Shown: one piece after another, positions 16,590 to 24,834 of the stretch
Layout of the letters: each line of letters begins with the position of its first letter
How positions within the stretch are numbered: position 1 is the stretch's first letter
IMG/VR virus record: IMGVR_UViG_3300037340_000026
Coordinates: 1-64,000 of that record
DNA: 64,000 bases
Reading direction: 5' to 3' (one strand)
DNA from: a virus
Notes under the pieces: generated by a model
The model's input: only the letters and a program-made list of their open reading frames with translations
Told to the model about the DNA's origin: nothing
Databases searched by the model: none
Made by a program: the position numbers and the translations under genes

Positions 16590-16996
16590 GTAAACTCATG
16601 ACGGCTGTTTTTCTCACTCTGCTCGTTGTCGGTTGCGGCAAGGCTCCCGCACCTGCCACTCCACCAGAGGCCCAACAGATTCCTGATCCGTCACAGATCG
16701 CGAAACCGGAAGAAGTGCACGCGATCATGTTCTACGTGACAGTCGACCGCGAGGATGGCCACTACACGCACGCCCAAGTGGTTGGCGGGTACAAGGACCA
16801 TGAAGCATGTCAGCGCGCAGTGTCAGTGGTGGGCGCGGCGACCGCTGCCGACCTGGCGCCGACGGACATCCCGATTTTCCTTTGCCCTGAGATCAATGTG
16901 GACGGCATCAAGCGCGAGCAGGAAGAAGCGACAAAGCGGCCGGACGACGCGCCGCCGTTAGAGGATCGCCTGCGCACGCCATCAAATAAACTCTGA
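16586..16996 (+). CDS. Lipoprotein
   Basis: 136 residues from ATG 16586. The lipobox LVVGC follows a short hydrophobic segment; the mature part has a Pro-rich stretch (PAPATPPEAQQIPDPS) just after the Cys, then a small charged domain. The Pro-rich segment after the Cys is compatible with an o-spanin-like role, but no matching i-spanin gene overlaps it. Confidence 0.6.
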   Translation: MSKLMTAVFLTLLVVGCGKAPAPATPPEAQQIPDPSQIAKPEEVHAIMFYVTVDREDGHYTHAQVVGGYKDHEACQRAVSVVGAATAADLAPTDIPIFLCPEINVDGIKREQEEATKRPDDAPPLEDRLRTPSNKL

Positions 16997-17019
16997 CACA
17001 CGCACACTGAGGATCTATC

Positions 17020-19383
17020 ATGAACCGTCTACTTGTTTTGCTCGGCGCCCTGCTACTCGCCGCGAATGCCTTTGCAGCCTCCCCGAATGGCTCGACCGTT
17101 CCAATCACCGATGCCGCGGGCAATACATGGTCCCTCACCGGAGGCCAGGTCTACGAAAACGGCAAGGTCTCTGCGGTCACGAAGAATGTCACGCTGCTGC
17201 TCTACCAGAATGGCCTTATCTATCAGCGAGCGAATGCTAACAATGGCTGGTGGGTGTGGAAAGGCGGCGTTTGGGTAGCGACGACTGACCCGACGGGCAG
17301 TTCGAGCAGCAGTTCGTCGGGCTCATCGAGCAGCTCGGGCAGTGGGTCATCGTCCTCCAGCGGCAGCGCGTCATCTTCATCGTCGTCGGGTAGTTCTAGC
17401 AGCAGCGGCGCCTCTTCATCGAGCGGTGGTTCAAGCAGCAGTTCCAGCGGCGGCTCTATACCAGCGCCAGCAGCGGCTGTCGGATACAACAAAAATACCT
17501 TCAGTTCCACGACGTGGAATGCCAGCAAGGGGCCGCTCTACTCCTACAACTTCTTCGGCAACACCGAACCCGCTGGTAGCATCGTTCAGAATTCTGACGG
17601 CTCGATCACGATGGGCCAGAGCGTTAGTACCCACTACGGCGTCTCGAGCGCGCTATCTGTCCCGGTAAGTGCAAGCGCCCCTCACGGCTGGATCGGCGAG
17701 GCATTCGGCGGGGGCGGTTATTTCGAGTCAACGTTCTCGCTCGCTGGAACTCCGAACGGCTCGCAGCCCACAGCCGCAGACTGGCTCAACGATATCGAGA
17801 ATCAATCGGAAGGATATGGGACTTTAAACAACTGGATTGAGATCGATAAGCTAGAGGACAACGTCGCCAACATTACGCATTGGGGACAGGCTATCCATGA
17901 CTGGTACGGCGTGCGAGGTTCTGGCGCCCAAGTGCAGCCCAACGTTGGCAGCCCGGTCACGGTGCCCAATGGCGGGAACCTGAACCAGTCCCACAGGTAC
18001 GGATTCTTATGGGTGACCGCTACCCCAAACAGTAAAGGCTACGCTAAGTTTTTCCTCGATGAGGTGCAGGTCGGCACGACCCTATCCTGGAATCAATACA
18101 GCGCCACGCAGCCAAACCCGCCGACGATCTCTCCGCCTACAGCGGGGAACATCATGGATGCGCGCCACCTGGCGCTGATACTGGGCGGCATCACGCGCAC
18201 TCCGATGCACCTGACTTCGGTCAAGGTGTGGCAGGCATCAAGCGCCGAAAACTTGGTATATGGGGGATCGTTCAGCAGTAGCTCATCCTCGAGCAGTGGT
18301 GGCTCGTCAAGTTCCTCCGGTAGCAGCTCATCGAGCGGTTCGTCTTCATCGAGTAGTTCGTCTTCCTCAAGCGGCGGCCCTCCCGCAGCCTTCGGTATCA
18401 AGGTCAATGGAAACAAGCTCGTCAGCACCCTTAACGGCTCGACCGTCATCCTCAACGGCATGAACATGTCGGGGTGCGAGGGACCAGCTTCCCGTTGCAC
18501 CGTCATCGGTAACGCCGGCACGGGCTTCTGGGGCGGTGCGTTCAAGAACGCCCACAAGGGCACGAACGCCGTACGCATACCGCTCAACGCGGTCCTGTGG
18601 CAGGCCGCTTCCTATCAGGCTTCGGTGGCCAAGGCGGTGGCAGACGCGACGGCCTCTGGCCTCTACGTGCTGCTGGATCTGCACTGGAGCGCCCCGCCGG
18701 GGCAAGCCGTACTGGGACAGCCGGGCTTCCCAGACGCGGCCAATGCGATCCCATTTTGGAAGCAGGTTGCTGACGATTTCAAGAGCAATCCGGCAGTTAT
18801 CTTTGAGCTGTTCAATGAGCCGTTCGGGGACAATAACTACGGGAATAGTGAGAGCAGTGCCAACGGCGTCTTTAAGGCGGGGGCGGAAGCGCTGTTTTTA
18901 GCTTCTGGCGGTGCGTTCAAGCCATTCTGCCATCAGAACAACAGCGGCGGCAACGCGATGCAATGCACGTCGGATGTTGGCAAGCCATGGTCTAACTCAA
19001 ACTTTACCTACCAAGTCGCGGGCGAACTCACGCTGCTCGACACGATCCGAGGCGAGGGCGCGACCAACGTCGTGCTGGCATCCCCTTTCTGGTGGGCCGG
19101 CGAGCCCGAGACGTGGTTGCAGATTTACACTGCGAATGGCAATCCTGACCCGCTCAAGCAATTTGGCATGAGCATGCATGATTATGGGTACAGCCACGGG
19201 ACTGGTCCCTTGCTCGGCGTATTAGCCGCTGGTTATCCGATCGTCATCACGGAGTTCAGCCAAGGATCGAACGTGTCAAACCTTGGCGGCGTAGCGTGGA
19301 CGAACAGTCAGAATGTTGGCTTGATCGCGTGGGGACCGAATTGTTGGGCAGGTCCGCTAACTATGAACCCTACAGGATGGTAG
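17020..19383 (+). CDS. Modular secreted-type fibre: lectin-like domain plus GH5 glycoside hydrolase
   Basis: 787 residues with a clear Sec signal (LLVLLGALLLAANAFAA). Residues 24-92 form a small beta module. A polyserine linker (about 94-148) leads to a concanavalin-like domain (about 150-413, with YSYNFFGNTEPAGSI). A second polyserine linker (about 417-452) leads to a GH5 cellulase-like domain (456-787) showing VRIP, LLDLHW, ELFNEP (acid/base Glu), MHDYGY, ITEF (nucleophile Glu) and IAWGPN. It should cut a beta-glucan or similar host polysaccharide. Polyserine linkers are typical of proteobacterial cellulases, so host origin is likely. It ends immediately against the convergent early operon. 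Confidence 0.85.
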   Translation: MNRLLVLLGALLLAANAFAASPNGSTVPITDAAGNTWSLTGGQVYENGKVSAVTKNVTLLLYQNGLIYQRANANNGWWVWKGGVWVATTDPTGSSSSSSSGSSSSSGSGSSSSSGSASSSSSSGSSSSSGASSSSGGSSSSSSGGSIPAPAAAVGYNKNTFSSTTWNASKGPLYSYNFFGNTEPAGSIVQNSDGSITMGQSVSTHYGVSSALSVPVSASAPHGWIGEAFGGGGYFESTFSLAGTPNGSQPTAADWLNDIENQSEGYGTLNNWIEIDKLEDNVANITHWGQAIHDWYGVRGSGAQVQPNVGSPVTVPNGGNLNQSHRYGFLWVTATPNSKGYAKFFLDEVQVGTTLSWNQYSATQPNPPTISPPTAGNIMDARHLALILGGITRTPMHLTSVKVWQASSAENLVYGGSFSSSSSSSSGGSSSSSGSSSSSGSSSSSSSSSSSGGPPAAFGIKVNGNKLVSTLNGSTVILNGMNMSGCEGPASRCTVIGNAGTGFWGGAFKNAHKGTNAVRIPLNAVLWQAASYQASVAKAVADATASGLYVLLDLHWSAPPGQAVLGQPGFPDAANAIPFWKQVADDFKSNPAVIFELFNEPFGDNNYGNSESSANGVFKAGAEALFLASGGAFKPFCHQNNSGGNAMQCTSDVGKPWSNSNFTYQVAGELTLLDTIRGEGATNVVLASPFWWAGEPETWLQIYTANGNPDPLKQFGMSMHDYGYSHGTGPLLGVLAAGYPIVITEFSQGSNVSNLGGVAWTNSQNVGLIAWGPNCWAGPLTMNPTGW

Positions 19384-19719
19384 TTAGAGCGGATGTATGT
19401 CGCCTAGGCTATAACAGTTAAGAGCCGATTTCGGCGGAATGGGTGCCGCTTCAGGCGCAAAACTCTTACCCTTAAGAGCCGCTAGACCATTGGCGAGCCG
19501 GGCTTTGTCCTGGCTAACCTTCTCATCCGCCTGCTCTGCAGCGCGACGCTGTTTTTCCGCCGTCAGCTCTTTAATGACGGTCCCACATTGCTCAAAGCCT
19601 GCGGCGAACGTCCCGCGATCTGGGTCAGGCATCAAACCGTCAATGCCGAGAACCCCTTGAAAGTGGCCCGAGCACATCACGGCGACGGCTGCCAACGTGT
19701 TGAATATCGCATCAGTCAT
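19384..19719 (-). CDS. Hypothetical protein, last gene of leftward operon
   Basis: 111 residues; ATG 19719 has a GGAGAG ribosome site. The N-terminus is mildly hydrophobic; the middle is a charged helix (KELTAEKQRRAAEQADEKVSQDKARLANG) with coiled-coil character, shown here only in part by its KELTAEKQ start. No known motif. Its stop codon directly abuts that of the fibre gene on the other strand. Confidence 0.6.
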   Translation of the reverse strand: MTDAIFNTLAAVAVMCSGHFQGVLGIDGLMPDPDRGTFAAGFEQCGTVIKELTAEKQRRAAEQADEKVSQDKARLANGLAALKGKSFAPEAAPIPPKSALNCYSLGDIHPL

Positions 19720-19741
19720 GTTTCTCTCCTGCGGCTGGTGA

Positions 19742-20377
19742 TCATCTCGGCACGTCCTCGACGCACTCTGGGATGTTCGGCTGCTGCGGACTTGCTTCGG
19801 ACTGAAAGCATGCCTTTCGGATGACGCTGGAAAAGCTCTCGCAAGCGTCGCAGGTGCACTGACAGGCCATCGCCCATGTTAGCCGGGCTTGCGATATTCG
19901 GTCTAGTGCGTCGGCTGCCTCAAATGTCGGACGCGCGCAACCTTCGCGACAGTCATAAGGTAAGTATTCAAGTTTGGTATCCACGAAGGGCCAGAGATCG
20001 TATGAATAGAGCAGAGCTTTCAGGCCCTGCGGAAGTTCAGCGCTCTGAAGTCCTATCAGTTGACCAATGGCGAGACGCAGCTCCAACTCTACGCGACATA
20101 GCACGTCGTTATTGGCAGTGAGCCGATCCCGCTCCGCTGTCATCGTATCCAGACTCAGCGCCGTTTCGTGATGCAACGTGTCAAGTCTCTCAATCTCCCC
20201 CGCCTGCTCATTGAGCACCGGGCAGAGATTGACGTACTTGTCCTCGATGCGCGAGAGTTCGGCGGCGGCTTCCTCATACTTGACCCACTCGCCAGATTCA
20301 CAAGGGAACGTGGCATACCATGGGTCATATCCGTCCTCAACATCCATGTCAATGTCGTAACGCTGTAAGGTCGTCAT
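19742..20377 (-). CDS. Hypothetical early protein
   Basis: 211 residues, ATGA overlap with the upstream gene. The N-terminal 30 residues are acidic and aromatic (YDIDMDVEDGYDPWYATF); a long helical, coiled-coil-like section follows (AAAELSRIEDKYVNL, EIERLDTLHHETAL, TAERDRLTANN); the C-terminus has four Cys. Function not recognised. Confidence 0.65.
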   Translation of the reverse strand: MTTLQRYDIDMDVEDGYDPWYATFPCESGEWVKYEEAAAELSRIEDKYVNLCPVLNEQAGEIERLDTLHHETALSLDTMTAERDRLTANNDVLCRVELELRLAIGQLIGLQSAELPQGLKALLYSYDLWPFVDTKLEYLPYDCREGCARPTFEAADALDRISQARLTWAMACQCTCDACESFSSVIRKACFQSEASPQQPNIPECVEDVPR

Positions 20378-20598
20378 GGGCCTAACTTTCCTATGGCTTC
20401 TTTTAGCACCTTTGCGTCGGCCGCGTTCTTTTCGGCCAGCTTACGGTTAGATTTCTCAAAAAGTTCATCCCACGGGTCCACGTCTTCGATGCCGAAGTAG
20501 TGGCCGTTGGTCTGGACATAAAGTGCGGCGATAAACATCGTTATTGGGTTACATAGATCTCGGCCGATTCGTCCCATCACACCCCGCCACAACCCCAT
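20374..20598 (-). CDS. Hypothetical early protein
   Basis: 74 residues; a GGAG site lies 8 bases before ATG 20598. A short hydrophobic stretch (ITMFIAALYV) is followed by an acidic then basic helix. It overlaps the upstream gene by about 50 bases in another frame. Confidence 0.5.
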   Translation of the reverse strand: MGLWRGVMGRIGRDLCNPITMFIAALYVQTNGHYFGIEDVDPWDELFEKSNRKLAEKNAADAKVLKEAIGKLGP

Positions 20599-20743
20599 CG
20601 ATACTGCTCCGGGTAGCCTCGCTGCAGGCCCCTGGCGGCAGCTCCTTGGCGATGCGGCAGATCAGCGCCTCCAGCATCTGCACGCGAGCGCGCAGGCCGT
20701 AGGCGATCATGTCGCCACTGATGGGGTCGCATTGGTCAGGCAT
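20549..20743 (-). CDS. Hypothetical early protein
   Basis: 64 residues with a good GGAG ribosome site before ATG 20743. Contains four Cys and a helix RARVQMLEALICRIAKELPPG. Its last 17 codons overlap the next gene out of frame, so one of the two starts may be later than given. Confidence 0.5.
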   Translation of the reverse strand: MPDQCDPISGDMIAYGLRARVQMLEALICRIAKELPPGACSEATRSSIDGVVAGCDGTNRPRSM

Positions 20744-20752
20744 GTTGGGCTC

Positions 20753-20929
20753 CTACGTGGTGGGCGGAACAAGGCTCAACAAATCGCCAGTAGCAACATG
20801 TCCTCGATCGTAGGCACATTGTTTCTCAATTTCGGTCAGAGAGTCCCACCAAGTTTGCACGGCTGCTAGTTCGCGCTCGTAGGTCTTAAGTGTTGCTGCC
20901 GAAGGGACGGCGGGATGGTGCTTCGACAT
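20753..20929 (-). CDS. Hypothetical early protein
   Basis: 58 residues. The start is set at ATG 20929 by a strong AGGAG site; the longer open frame upstream overlaps another gene. Helical, with LKTYERELAAVQTWWDSL. Function unknown. Confidence 0.6.
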   Translation of the reverse strand: MSKHHPAVPSAATLKTYERELAAVQTWWDSLTEIEKQCAYDRGHVATGDLLSLVPPTT

Positions 20930-21048
20930 GTTAGATACTCCTGTTGCGGGTTCCAATGAGGGTAAGTCCAGGGGCTGAAAGCCAACCGCAGTCTCTCGCG
21001 CCAGTTGGAAGCGTAGAGCCACGGCGGGTTGTGCGGTTGTTCATTCAT
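20866..21048 (-). CDS. Small Trp/Pro-rich early protein
   Basis: 60 residues beginning MNEQPHNPPWLYASNWRERL, translationally coupled to the upstream gene by ATGA. Its 3' third overlaps the start of the next gene in another frame. Composition and coupling suggest it is real, but the overlap lowers confidence. Confidence 0.45.
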   Translation of the reverse strand: MNEQPHNPPWLYASNWRERLRLAFSPWTYPHWNPQQEYLTCRSTIPPSLRQQHLRPTSAN

Positions 21049-21227
21049 AGGGTATTGACCCGCCACACTATGACGGTGAAGTTCTCAATGGCATAGATGC
21101 CTTCGAGGCCGTGAGGACGATGCTCCGGGTTGTTCAACGCTTCGTTCAATTCATTGGTCGCAAATGCCTTGACATCGCTCATGCGTGTGAGGCGCGGGAC
21201 CAGTTCAACGGTAAAACGATTGCCCAT
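21045..21227 (-). CDS. Hypothetical early protein
   Basis: 60 residues with an AGGAG site before ATG 21227. Reads like a small beta-alpha-beta domain (MGNRFTVELVPRL, then IYAIENFTVIVWRV). Function unknown. Confidence 0.55.
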   Translation of the reverse strand: MGNRFTVELVPRLTRMSDVKAFATNELNEALNNPEHRPHGLEGIYAIENFTVIVWRVNTL

Positions 21228-21240
21228 AAATCACTCCTGT

Positions 21241-21333
21241 TTATCTATCACAAGGATGTCTCGCCAGAAGTAGCGGCGAAAGTAAGGCGAATAGCAGGTA
21301 CAGCGCGCCTTTTGCGACATAGGATTTTCTCAC
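21241..21333 (-). CDS. 30-residue membrane peptide
   Basis: A GTG start overlaps the stop of the upstream gene (GTGA). The product has a basic N-terminus followed by one membrane segment (ALYLLFALLSPLLLA). It fills what would otherwise be a gap in the operon. Supported by coupling and composition only. Confidence 0.4.
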   Translation of the reverse strand: MRKSYVAKGALYLLFALLSPLLLARHPCDR

Positions 21334-21857
21334 TTCTGCTCCGCGCTCACGGTTGAAGCATACGGTTTGATAACAGCTATGGCGTGATCCGCATTCATCT
21401 TTCGCCACGGACGCCGCTCAATAATGGCCGCAGCTTCGCACGGCGATAAGCCACCTCGGCTATTTAGGGTAACGAGAGACTGATCGTGATTTCTCTGCGC
21501 CCATTCTTCGTTAAGCGCATCCATGCGAACGTACAGCGGACATTTGGCGCCCATGTTACTTGCCAGTATCCGCATGACCTTCTCAGGTTCCATCGCGATT
21601 CCCTCCTGCGCTGTGCGGTGAGCATGGCTTGTCGGTAGCGTATTCCATGGCTTCTCTCTCACGGTTCCACGGTTACCTGATAGATAGCACACGCCATCGA
21701 TGCAGTCGCACACACCGGCGCGTAATTTGTTGCAGTAGTAGTCCGGATACCGGCTACTTAACTCACGGCAGCGCGTCATAAAGTCAGCAAGCGATCCACG
21801 TTCTCGCGGCGGCTGCCCAGCCCCGAATAGAGCGAATGAGTATGCGGCCGATTTCAA
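21330..21857 (-). CDS. Hypothetical early protein (possibly two in-frame products)
   Basis: 175 residues from TTG 21857, which overlaps the upstream stop (TTGA). A second in-frame start, ATG 21593, has a near-perfect GGAGG site and would give an 87-residue C-terminal protein (MEPEKVMRILASNMG). The N-terminal part contains CDCIDGVCYLSG, possibly metal-binding. Function unknown; two products from one frame are possible. Confidence 0.55.
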   Translation of the reverse strand: MKSAAYSFALFGAGQPPRERGSLADFMTRCRELSSRYPDYYCNKLRAGVCDCIDGVCYLSGNRGTVREKPWNTLPTSHAHRTAQEGIAMEPEKVMRILASNMGAKCPLYVRMDALNEEWAQRNHDQSLVTLNSRGGLSPCEAAAIIERRPWRKMNADHAIAVIKPYASTVSAEQK

Positions 21858-21976
21858 GGTGCGAACCCCTGGCCTAGCCGTGAGATTTCACGACACGTAC
21901 TCCATACGGAGCCAGTTCGGTCCAGGGGTGCGGCTTTGCTCATATTGATTTCGACCGTCTGCTCTGGTCTGTTCAT
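21854..21976 (-). CDS. 40-residue early peptide
   Basis: ATG 21976 overlaps the upstream stop (ATGA) and its own stop overlaps the next TTG start. The product is hydrophilic (MNRPEQTVEINMSKAAPLD). The double coupling is the main support. Confidence 0.45.
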   Translation of the reverse strand: MNRPEQTVEINMSKAAPLDRTGSVWSTCREISRLGQGFAP

Positions 21977-22368
21977 AGCCGCGTGTATCCGTCCTCGAAA
22001 GCCTTGCCTGGTGAGTACGATTGATAGCCATCGGCATACACTACGTAGTAGCCGCCAGTTTCTGGCTTGTGCTTTCGCATGTACGTGCCACCTACGCGGA
22101 TTGGCGCATAAACCTTGTTCACCGGGACCAGGAAGCAACTACCGTCGCTCTCATCATTCTTTGGCGTCCGATCCTCAACGGCCTCGATCTTCAGTGCCCA
22201 CACTTCCTTGTGGCACTTGTAACGCGGCATCTGCGCCGCAGGTTGCTGTTCATCCATCTCCATCTCCTTTATCTGCGATTCTGTAAACGAGCAGTAGTAG
22301 CTACCGTAATGCGTACCGCCGCACTTTGAGCAATTGCCGCGCGCATCAACATCACGATCAGAGTTCAT
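21973..22368 (-). CDS. Conserved-type early phage protein with N-terminal zinc motif
   Basis: 131 residues. CSKCGGTHYGSYYC near the N-terminus suggests a zinc knuckle. The C-terminal half (YKCHKEVWALKIEAV, YMRKHKPETGGYYVVY, DGYQSYSP) is a pattern recurrent in small early proteins of many phages with no established role. Confidence 0.7.
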   Translation of the reverse strand: MNSDRDVDARGNCSKCGGTHYGSYYCSFTESQIKEMEMDEQQPAAQMPRYKCHKEVWALKIEAVEDRTPKNDESDGSCFLVPVNKVYAPIRVGGTYMRKHKPETGGYYVVYADGYQSYSPGKAFEDGYTRL

Positions 22369-22383
22369 GCTACGAACCTTAGG

Positions 22384-22845
22384 TCAGAGAGAGAGTCGTA
22401 ATTGCCACAGCACGCGATCAACGCCGCCATTGCCAAGCGGATCTCGGATGGCCTTGAGTTTCAGACTCGATTGCGCCCAGTTGCCACGCGCCGGCAGATC
22501 CTTAACGCGCTCAAATCCCGCCGCACGCACGCTGGCGCCGGATTCGTCCGCTTGGGTATAGGTCACACAACGCCTGTAGCCCATCGCCTTGGCAGCGCGT
22601 CCACAGGCGCCGTAGAGCATCGAGTTGGCATTGCGCGTCCCATCTGTACAGGTTCGGTTTATCTCAAGCGTTAGGCCGTCATCGAAATGACGCGCCACAG
22701 GGCGCCCGGCCATGGCTACGCCGACCATCTTCTCACCATCCCAAAGCGCCACGCTGAACTTGTGCCCGCGCGGCGGCTTGTTATGTCGATGCAGTTGCGA
22801 CACGAATGCGCAAGCTTGGCGAAAGGTCACGGGCCGGATATTCAT
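22384..22845 (-). CDS. XF1762-family (GNAT-like) protein
   Basis: 153 residues with the family pattern: HRHNKPPRGHKFSVAL, MVGVAMAGRPVARHFDDG, LEINRTCTDGTRNANSML, AAKAMGYRRCVTYTQ and ESGASVRAAGFE. These proteins look like reduced acetyltransferases and are found widely in phages; the target is unknown. Confidence 0.8.
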   Translation of the reverse strand: MNIRPVTFRQACAFVSQLHRHNKPPRGHKFSVALWDGEKMVGVAMAGRPVARHFDDGLTLEINRTCTDGTRNANSMLYGACGRAAKAMGYRRCVTYTQADESGASVRAAGFERVKDLPARGNWAQSSLKLKAIRDPLGNGGVDRVLWQLRLSL

Positions 22846-22871
22846 GCTATGGGTATGTGGCCTGTCCGAAG

Positions 22872-23021
22872 CTATTCCCTGCCATCGGAAAAGTAATCAC
22901 CGCGCATCGGGCTTTGCCACCTCTCCTCCCCGCACCAGCGCAAGCACTTGCAGAAGCACCAGCCGGCGCCGAGTGAGCAGGAGATGGCGATCAGGGAGAG
23001 GAGGAAGGCGGTGAAGTACAT
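22872..23021 (-). CDS. 49-residue Cys-rich membrane protein
   Basis: ATG 23021 lies 9 bases after the upstream stop. One membrane segment (FTAFLLSLIAISCSLGAG) is followed by a Cys/Trp cluster (WCFCKCLRWC). Fills a 185-base gap in the operon. Confidence 0.5.
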   Translation of the reverse strand: MYFTAFLLSLIAISCSLGAGWCFCKCLRWCGEERWQSPMRGDYFSDGRE

Positions 23022-23030
23022 GGGGATGCC

Positions 23031-23264
23031 TCAGCGCGTTATGTGCTTGACGGCCCACATGACAGCTTCTTCCATCTTCGTCTTTGCCAGCGATAACTCG
23101 CGGCTGCTGCCGATGTGATCGAGGTACTCGACGAAGGCGAGTCCTTGATCCTTGATCTCCTTCATGCGGTGCTTTTCCTGCTCGTCGAGCACGCGATACT
23201 CATGGCGCATGACGTTGTTCACGGTGCGCGCATCGCTGGCGCTGTTCACTGTTTCGGCGGACAT
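23031..23264 (-). CDS. Hypothetical early protein
   Basis: 77 residues, charged and helical (MRHEYRVLDEQEKHRMKEI). A GGAGAG ribosome site precedes ATG 23264. The C-terminus has MEEAVMWAVKHI. Function unknown. Confidence 0.6.
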   Translation of the reverse strand: MSAETVNSASDARTVNNVMRHEYRVLDEQEKHRMKEIKDQGLAFVEYLDHIGSSRELSLAKTKMEEAVMWAVKHITR

Positions 23265-23479
23265 GGTTCTCTCCGTTTCGGTAAATCATGGTCTGCGAGT
23301 TTGCAGAGCCATTCCAATTGCTTGAGGCTCAGATAGGTATCGAGCCCGGTATCCTTGGCCTTGATGACCATTTCGGCCGCGAACTGCTGGGACGACTCTC
23401 CGCGTGCCTGCGACTGAGCATCGCCGCACAACTGTCGGAAGTCGTATTCGTCTGCGTACCAGTCTCGCGCTGTGCTCAC
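23246..23479 (-). CDS. Hypothetical early protein
   Basis: 77 residues from GTG 23479, preceded by GGAGGAGGGG and overlapping the upstream stop (GTGA). The sequence is acidic and helical (ARDWYADEYDFRQLCG, SLKQLEWLCKLADHDLP). Function unknown. Confidence 0.6.
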   Translation of the reverse strand: MSTARDWYADEYDFRQLCGDAQSQARGESSQQFAAEMVIKAKDTGLDTYLSLKQLEWLCKLADHDLPKRREPCPPKQ

Positions 23480-23847
23480 TTCCCCTCCTCCCACATCCGA
23501 TCATTCAGCCTATCCCGCCGCTCGAAGGACTCGAAGGGGGCGTCGTCTCTAAGAGGCGAACCTTCCAGCCCATGTCGCTTCAAGTAATCTAACGCCTGCG
23601 CAGCCTGTTGCGGTGGTGCGAATCTCGACAGTCGACGCACCAGCATCGCCAGATCCGTAATCTTTACTTCAGCCGCAGCGGCGCGTTCAGAAGCATAATT
23701 ACACTGCTTCGCCCATAGGTCTCGTTGCTCGATTGCTTCATTCAATGTAGGCAGCTTCTGAGCAACACGGTCCAGTTTTCGCCTCGTGCGCTCGATTTGC
23801 TTCTCATGCGCGCGGTCCTGTTCGCGGAAGTAGTGTTCACCTTTCAT
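23476..23847 (-). CDS. Coiled-coil early protein
   Basis: 123 residues from ATG 23847, chosen because a CAGGAAGG site precedes it and it overlaps the upstream small gene by 11 bases. Residues 5-80 form a basic coiled coil (QIERTRRKLDRVAQKLPTL, RAAAAEVKITDLAML). Function unknown. Confidence 0.6.
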   Translation of the reverse strand: MKGEHYFREQDRAHEKQIERTRRKLDRVAQKLPTLNEAIEQRDLWAKQCNYASERAAAAEVKITDLAMLVRRLSRFAPPQQAAQALDYLKRHGLEGSPLRDDAPFESFERRDRLNDRMWEEGK

Positions 23848-24013
23848 TGCCTTCCTGCACCTCAGATTCAGCCATGTTTTGTTCTGGGCCGGCGGCCTCA
23901 TAGAGATCGCCGTTGTCGTCACTCATCGAGATATCGTCCTCAGTAATATACACAGTCATGAGCAGCTTTCTGTCAGGGCTCCAGAACGAGCGCACGCGGA
24001 AGGGTAATGTCAC
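23837..24013 (-). CDS. 58-residue acidic early protein
   Basis: GTG 24013 overlaps the upstream stop (GTGA). An internal ATG at codon 19 begins the strongly acidic part (MTVYITEDDISMSDDNGDL). Shorter than most predicted genes but bounded on both sides by coupled neighbours. Confidence 0.5.
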   Translation of the reverse strand: MTLPFRVRSFWSPDRKLLMTVYITEDDISMSDDNGDLYEAAGPEQNMAESEVQEGNER

Positions 24014-24198
24014 TTCAAACTCCCATCTTCCATGCTGTGACGCAAGCGATCGATATCAGCCAATTCGTCGACAAAGCGCCGGATGGCTGCGGGCGGCACG
24101 CGACCGGCAAACTCTGGGTCATCCTCCATTGGCTCGATAGATCGATGTAATGCCGCCATGGCATCAATGGCTCGATCAAGTAGCTGTTTAGCGCTCAC
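24010..24198 (-). CDS. Hypothetical early protein
   Basis: 62 residues, helical (AKQLLDRAIDAMAALHRSI, IRRFVDELADIDRLRHSM), overlapping both neighbours by four bases. Function unknown. Confidence 0.6.
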   Translation of the reverse strand: MSAKQLLDRAIDAMAALHRSIEPMEDDPEFAGRVPPAAIRRFVDELADIDRLRHSMEDGSLK

Positions 24199-24470
24199 TT
24201 TTGACAGCTTGCATTGGCAACTATCGAAGGTTGCATGGCTTGCTCAATCAATTGCTGGAAGCGTTGTAGCGTAGCCCATTTCCCTTTTGGGAAAAGTTCT
24301 GGCGAATCCTCGGCGTATGTCAGCCGAAACCAAATGCCGCAGCAGGTATCAAAGTCGATCCACGATTCGCCCACATCAAAACCGCTCTCAAAAAGAGCAT
24401 CCGTAATAGCTTTCCTGGTTTCAGAGGACAGAGCATTGATATGGACCGCATCGGTTTCTGGCAATTTCAC
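24195..24470 (-). CDS. Hypothetical early protein
   Basis: 91 residues; ATG 24470 overlaps the upstream stop. A helix (SSETRKAITDALFESGFD) is followed by a beta stretch with Cys-Cys (IDFDTCCGIWFRLTY). Function unknown. Confidence 0.55.
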   Translation of the reverse strand: MKLPETDAVHINALSSETRKAITDALFESGFDVGESWIDFDTCCGIWFRLTYAEDSPELFPKGKWATLQRFQQLIEQAMQPSIVANASCQK

Positions 24471-24826
24471 TTCAACCTCCCATCTTCCATCCTCTCCCGG
24501 TATTCATCGGCATCCGGACCATCCTCCCAATCCTCAGGCTGCTCATGCGTTTCGTCGCCGCACTTGCGACAGCGCCAGAACGAGCAATCCGCAGTGCCGT
24601 TGACGACGTTTGGATCGCCGTACCAGTCGCGCACGAAGTTCCAGCGGTGATCGCAGGCGTCGGTGGCTGGTTCATCGCTCTCAAGCTCGCCCGGCCCGGC
24701 GCATCTTGCCGGATCGTCCATCAGCTCCAGATAGAGCGAGGCGACCTCAGTATCTTTGGTAATCATCGGCTTCAGCCTCTTCACGGCGTTGCGTCTGAGA
24801 TTCGCGTTCATCGTCGCGCGCCGCAT
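24467..24826 (-). CDS. Zinc-binding-type early protein
   Basis: 119 residues if started at ATG 24826; ATG 24766 has a better AGAGG site and would give 99 residues. Contains C-x2-H (ACDHRW) and C-x2-C (WRCRKCGDETH), a probable zinc site, and an acidic C-terminus (ADEYRERMEDGRL). Reads like small early phage proteins with a degenerate zinc finger; no known role. Confidence 0.6.
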   Translation of the reverse strand: MRRATMNANLRRNAVKRLKPMITKDTEVASLYLELMDDPARCAGPGELESDEPATDACDHRWNFVRDWYGDPNVVNGTADCSFWRCRKCGDETHEQPEDWEDGPDADEYRERMEDGRLK

Positions 24827-24834
24827 TGTCGCAA

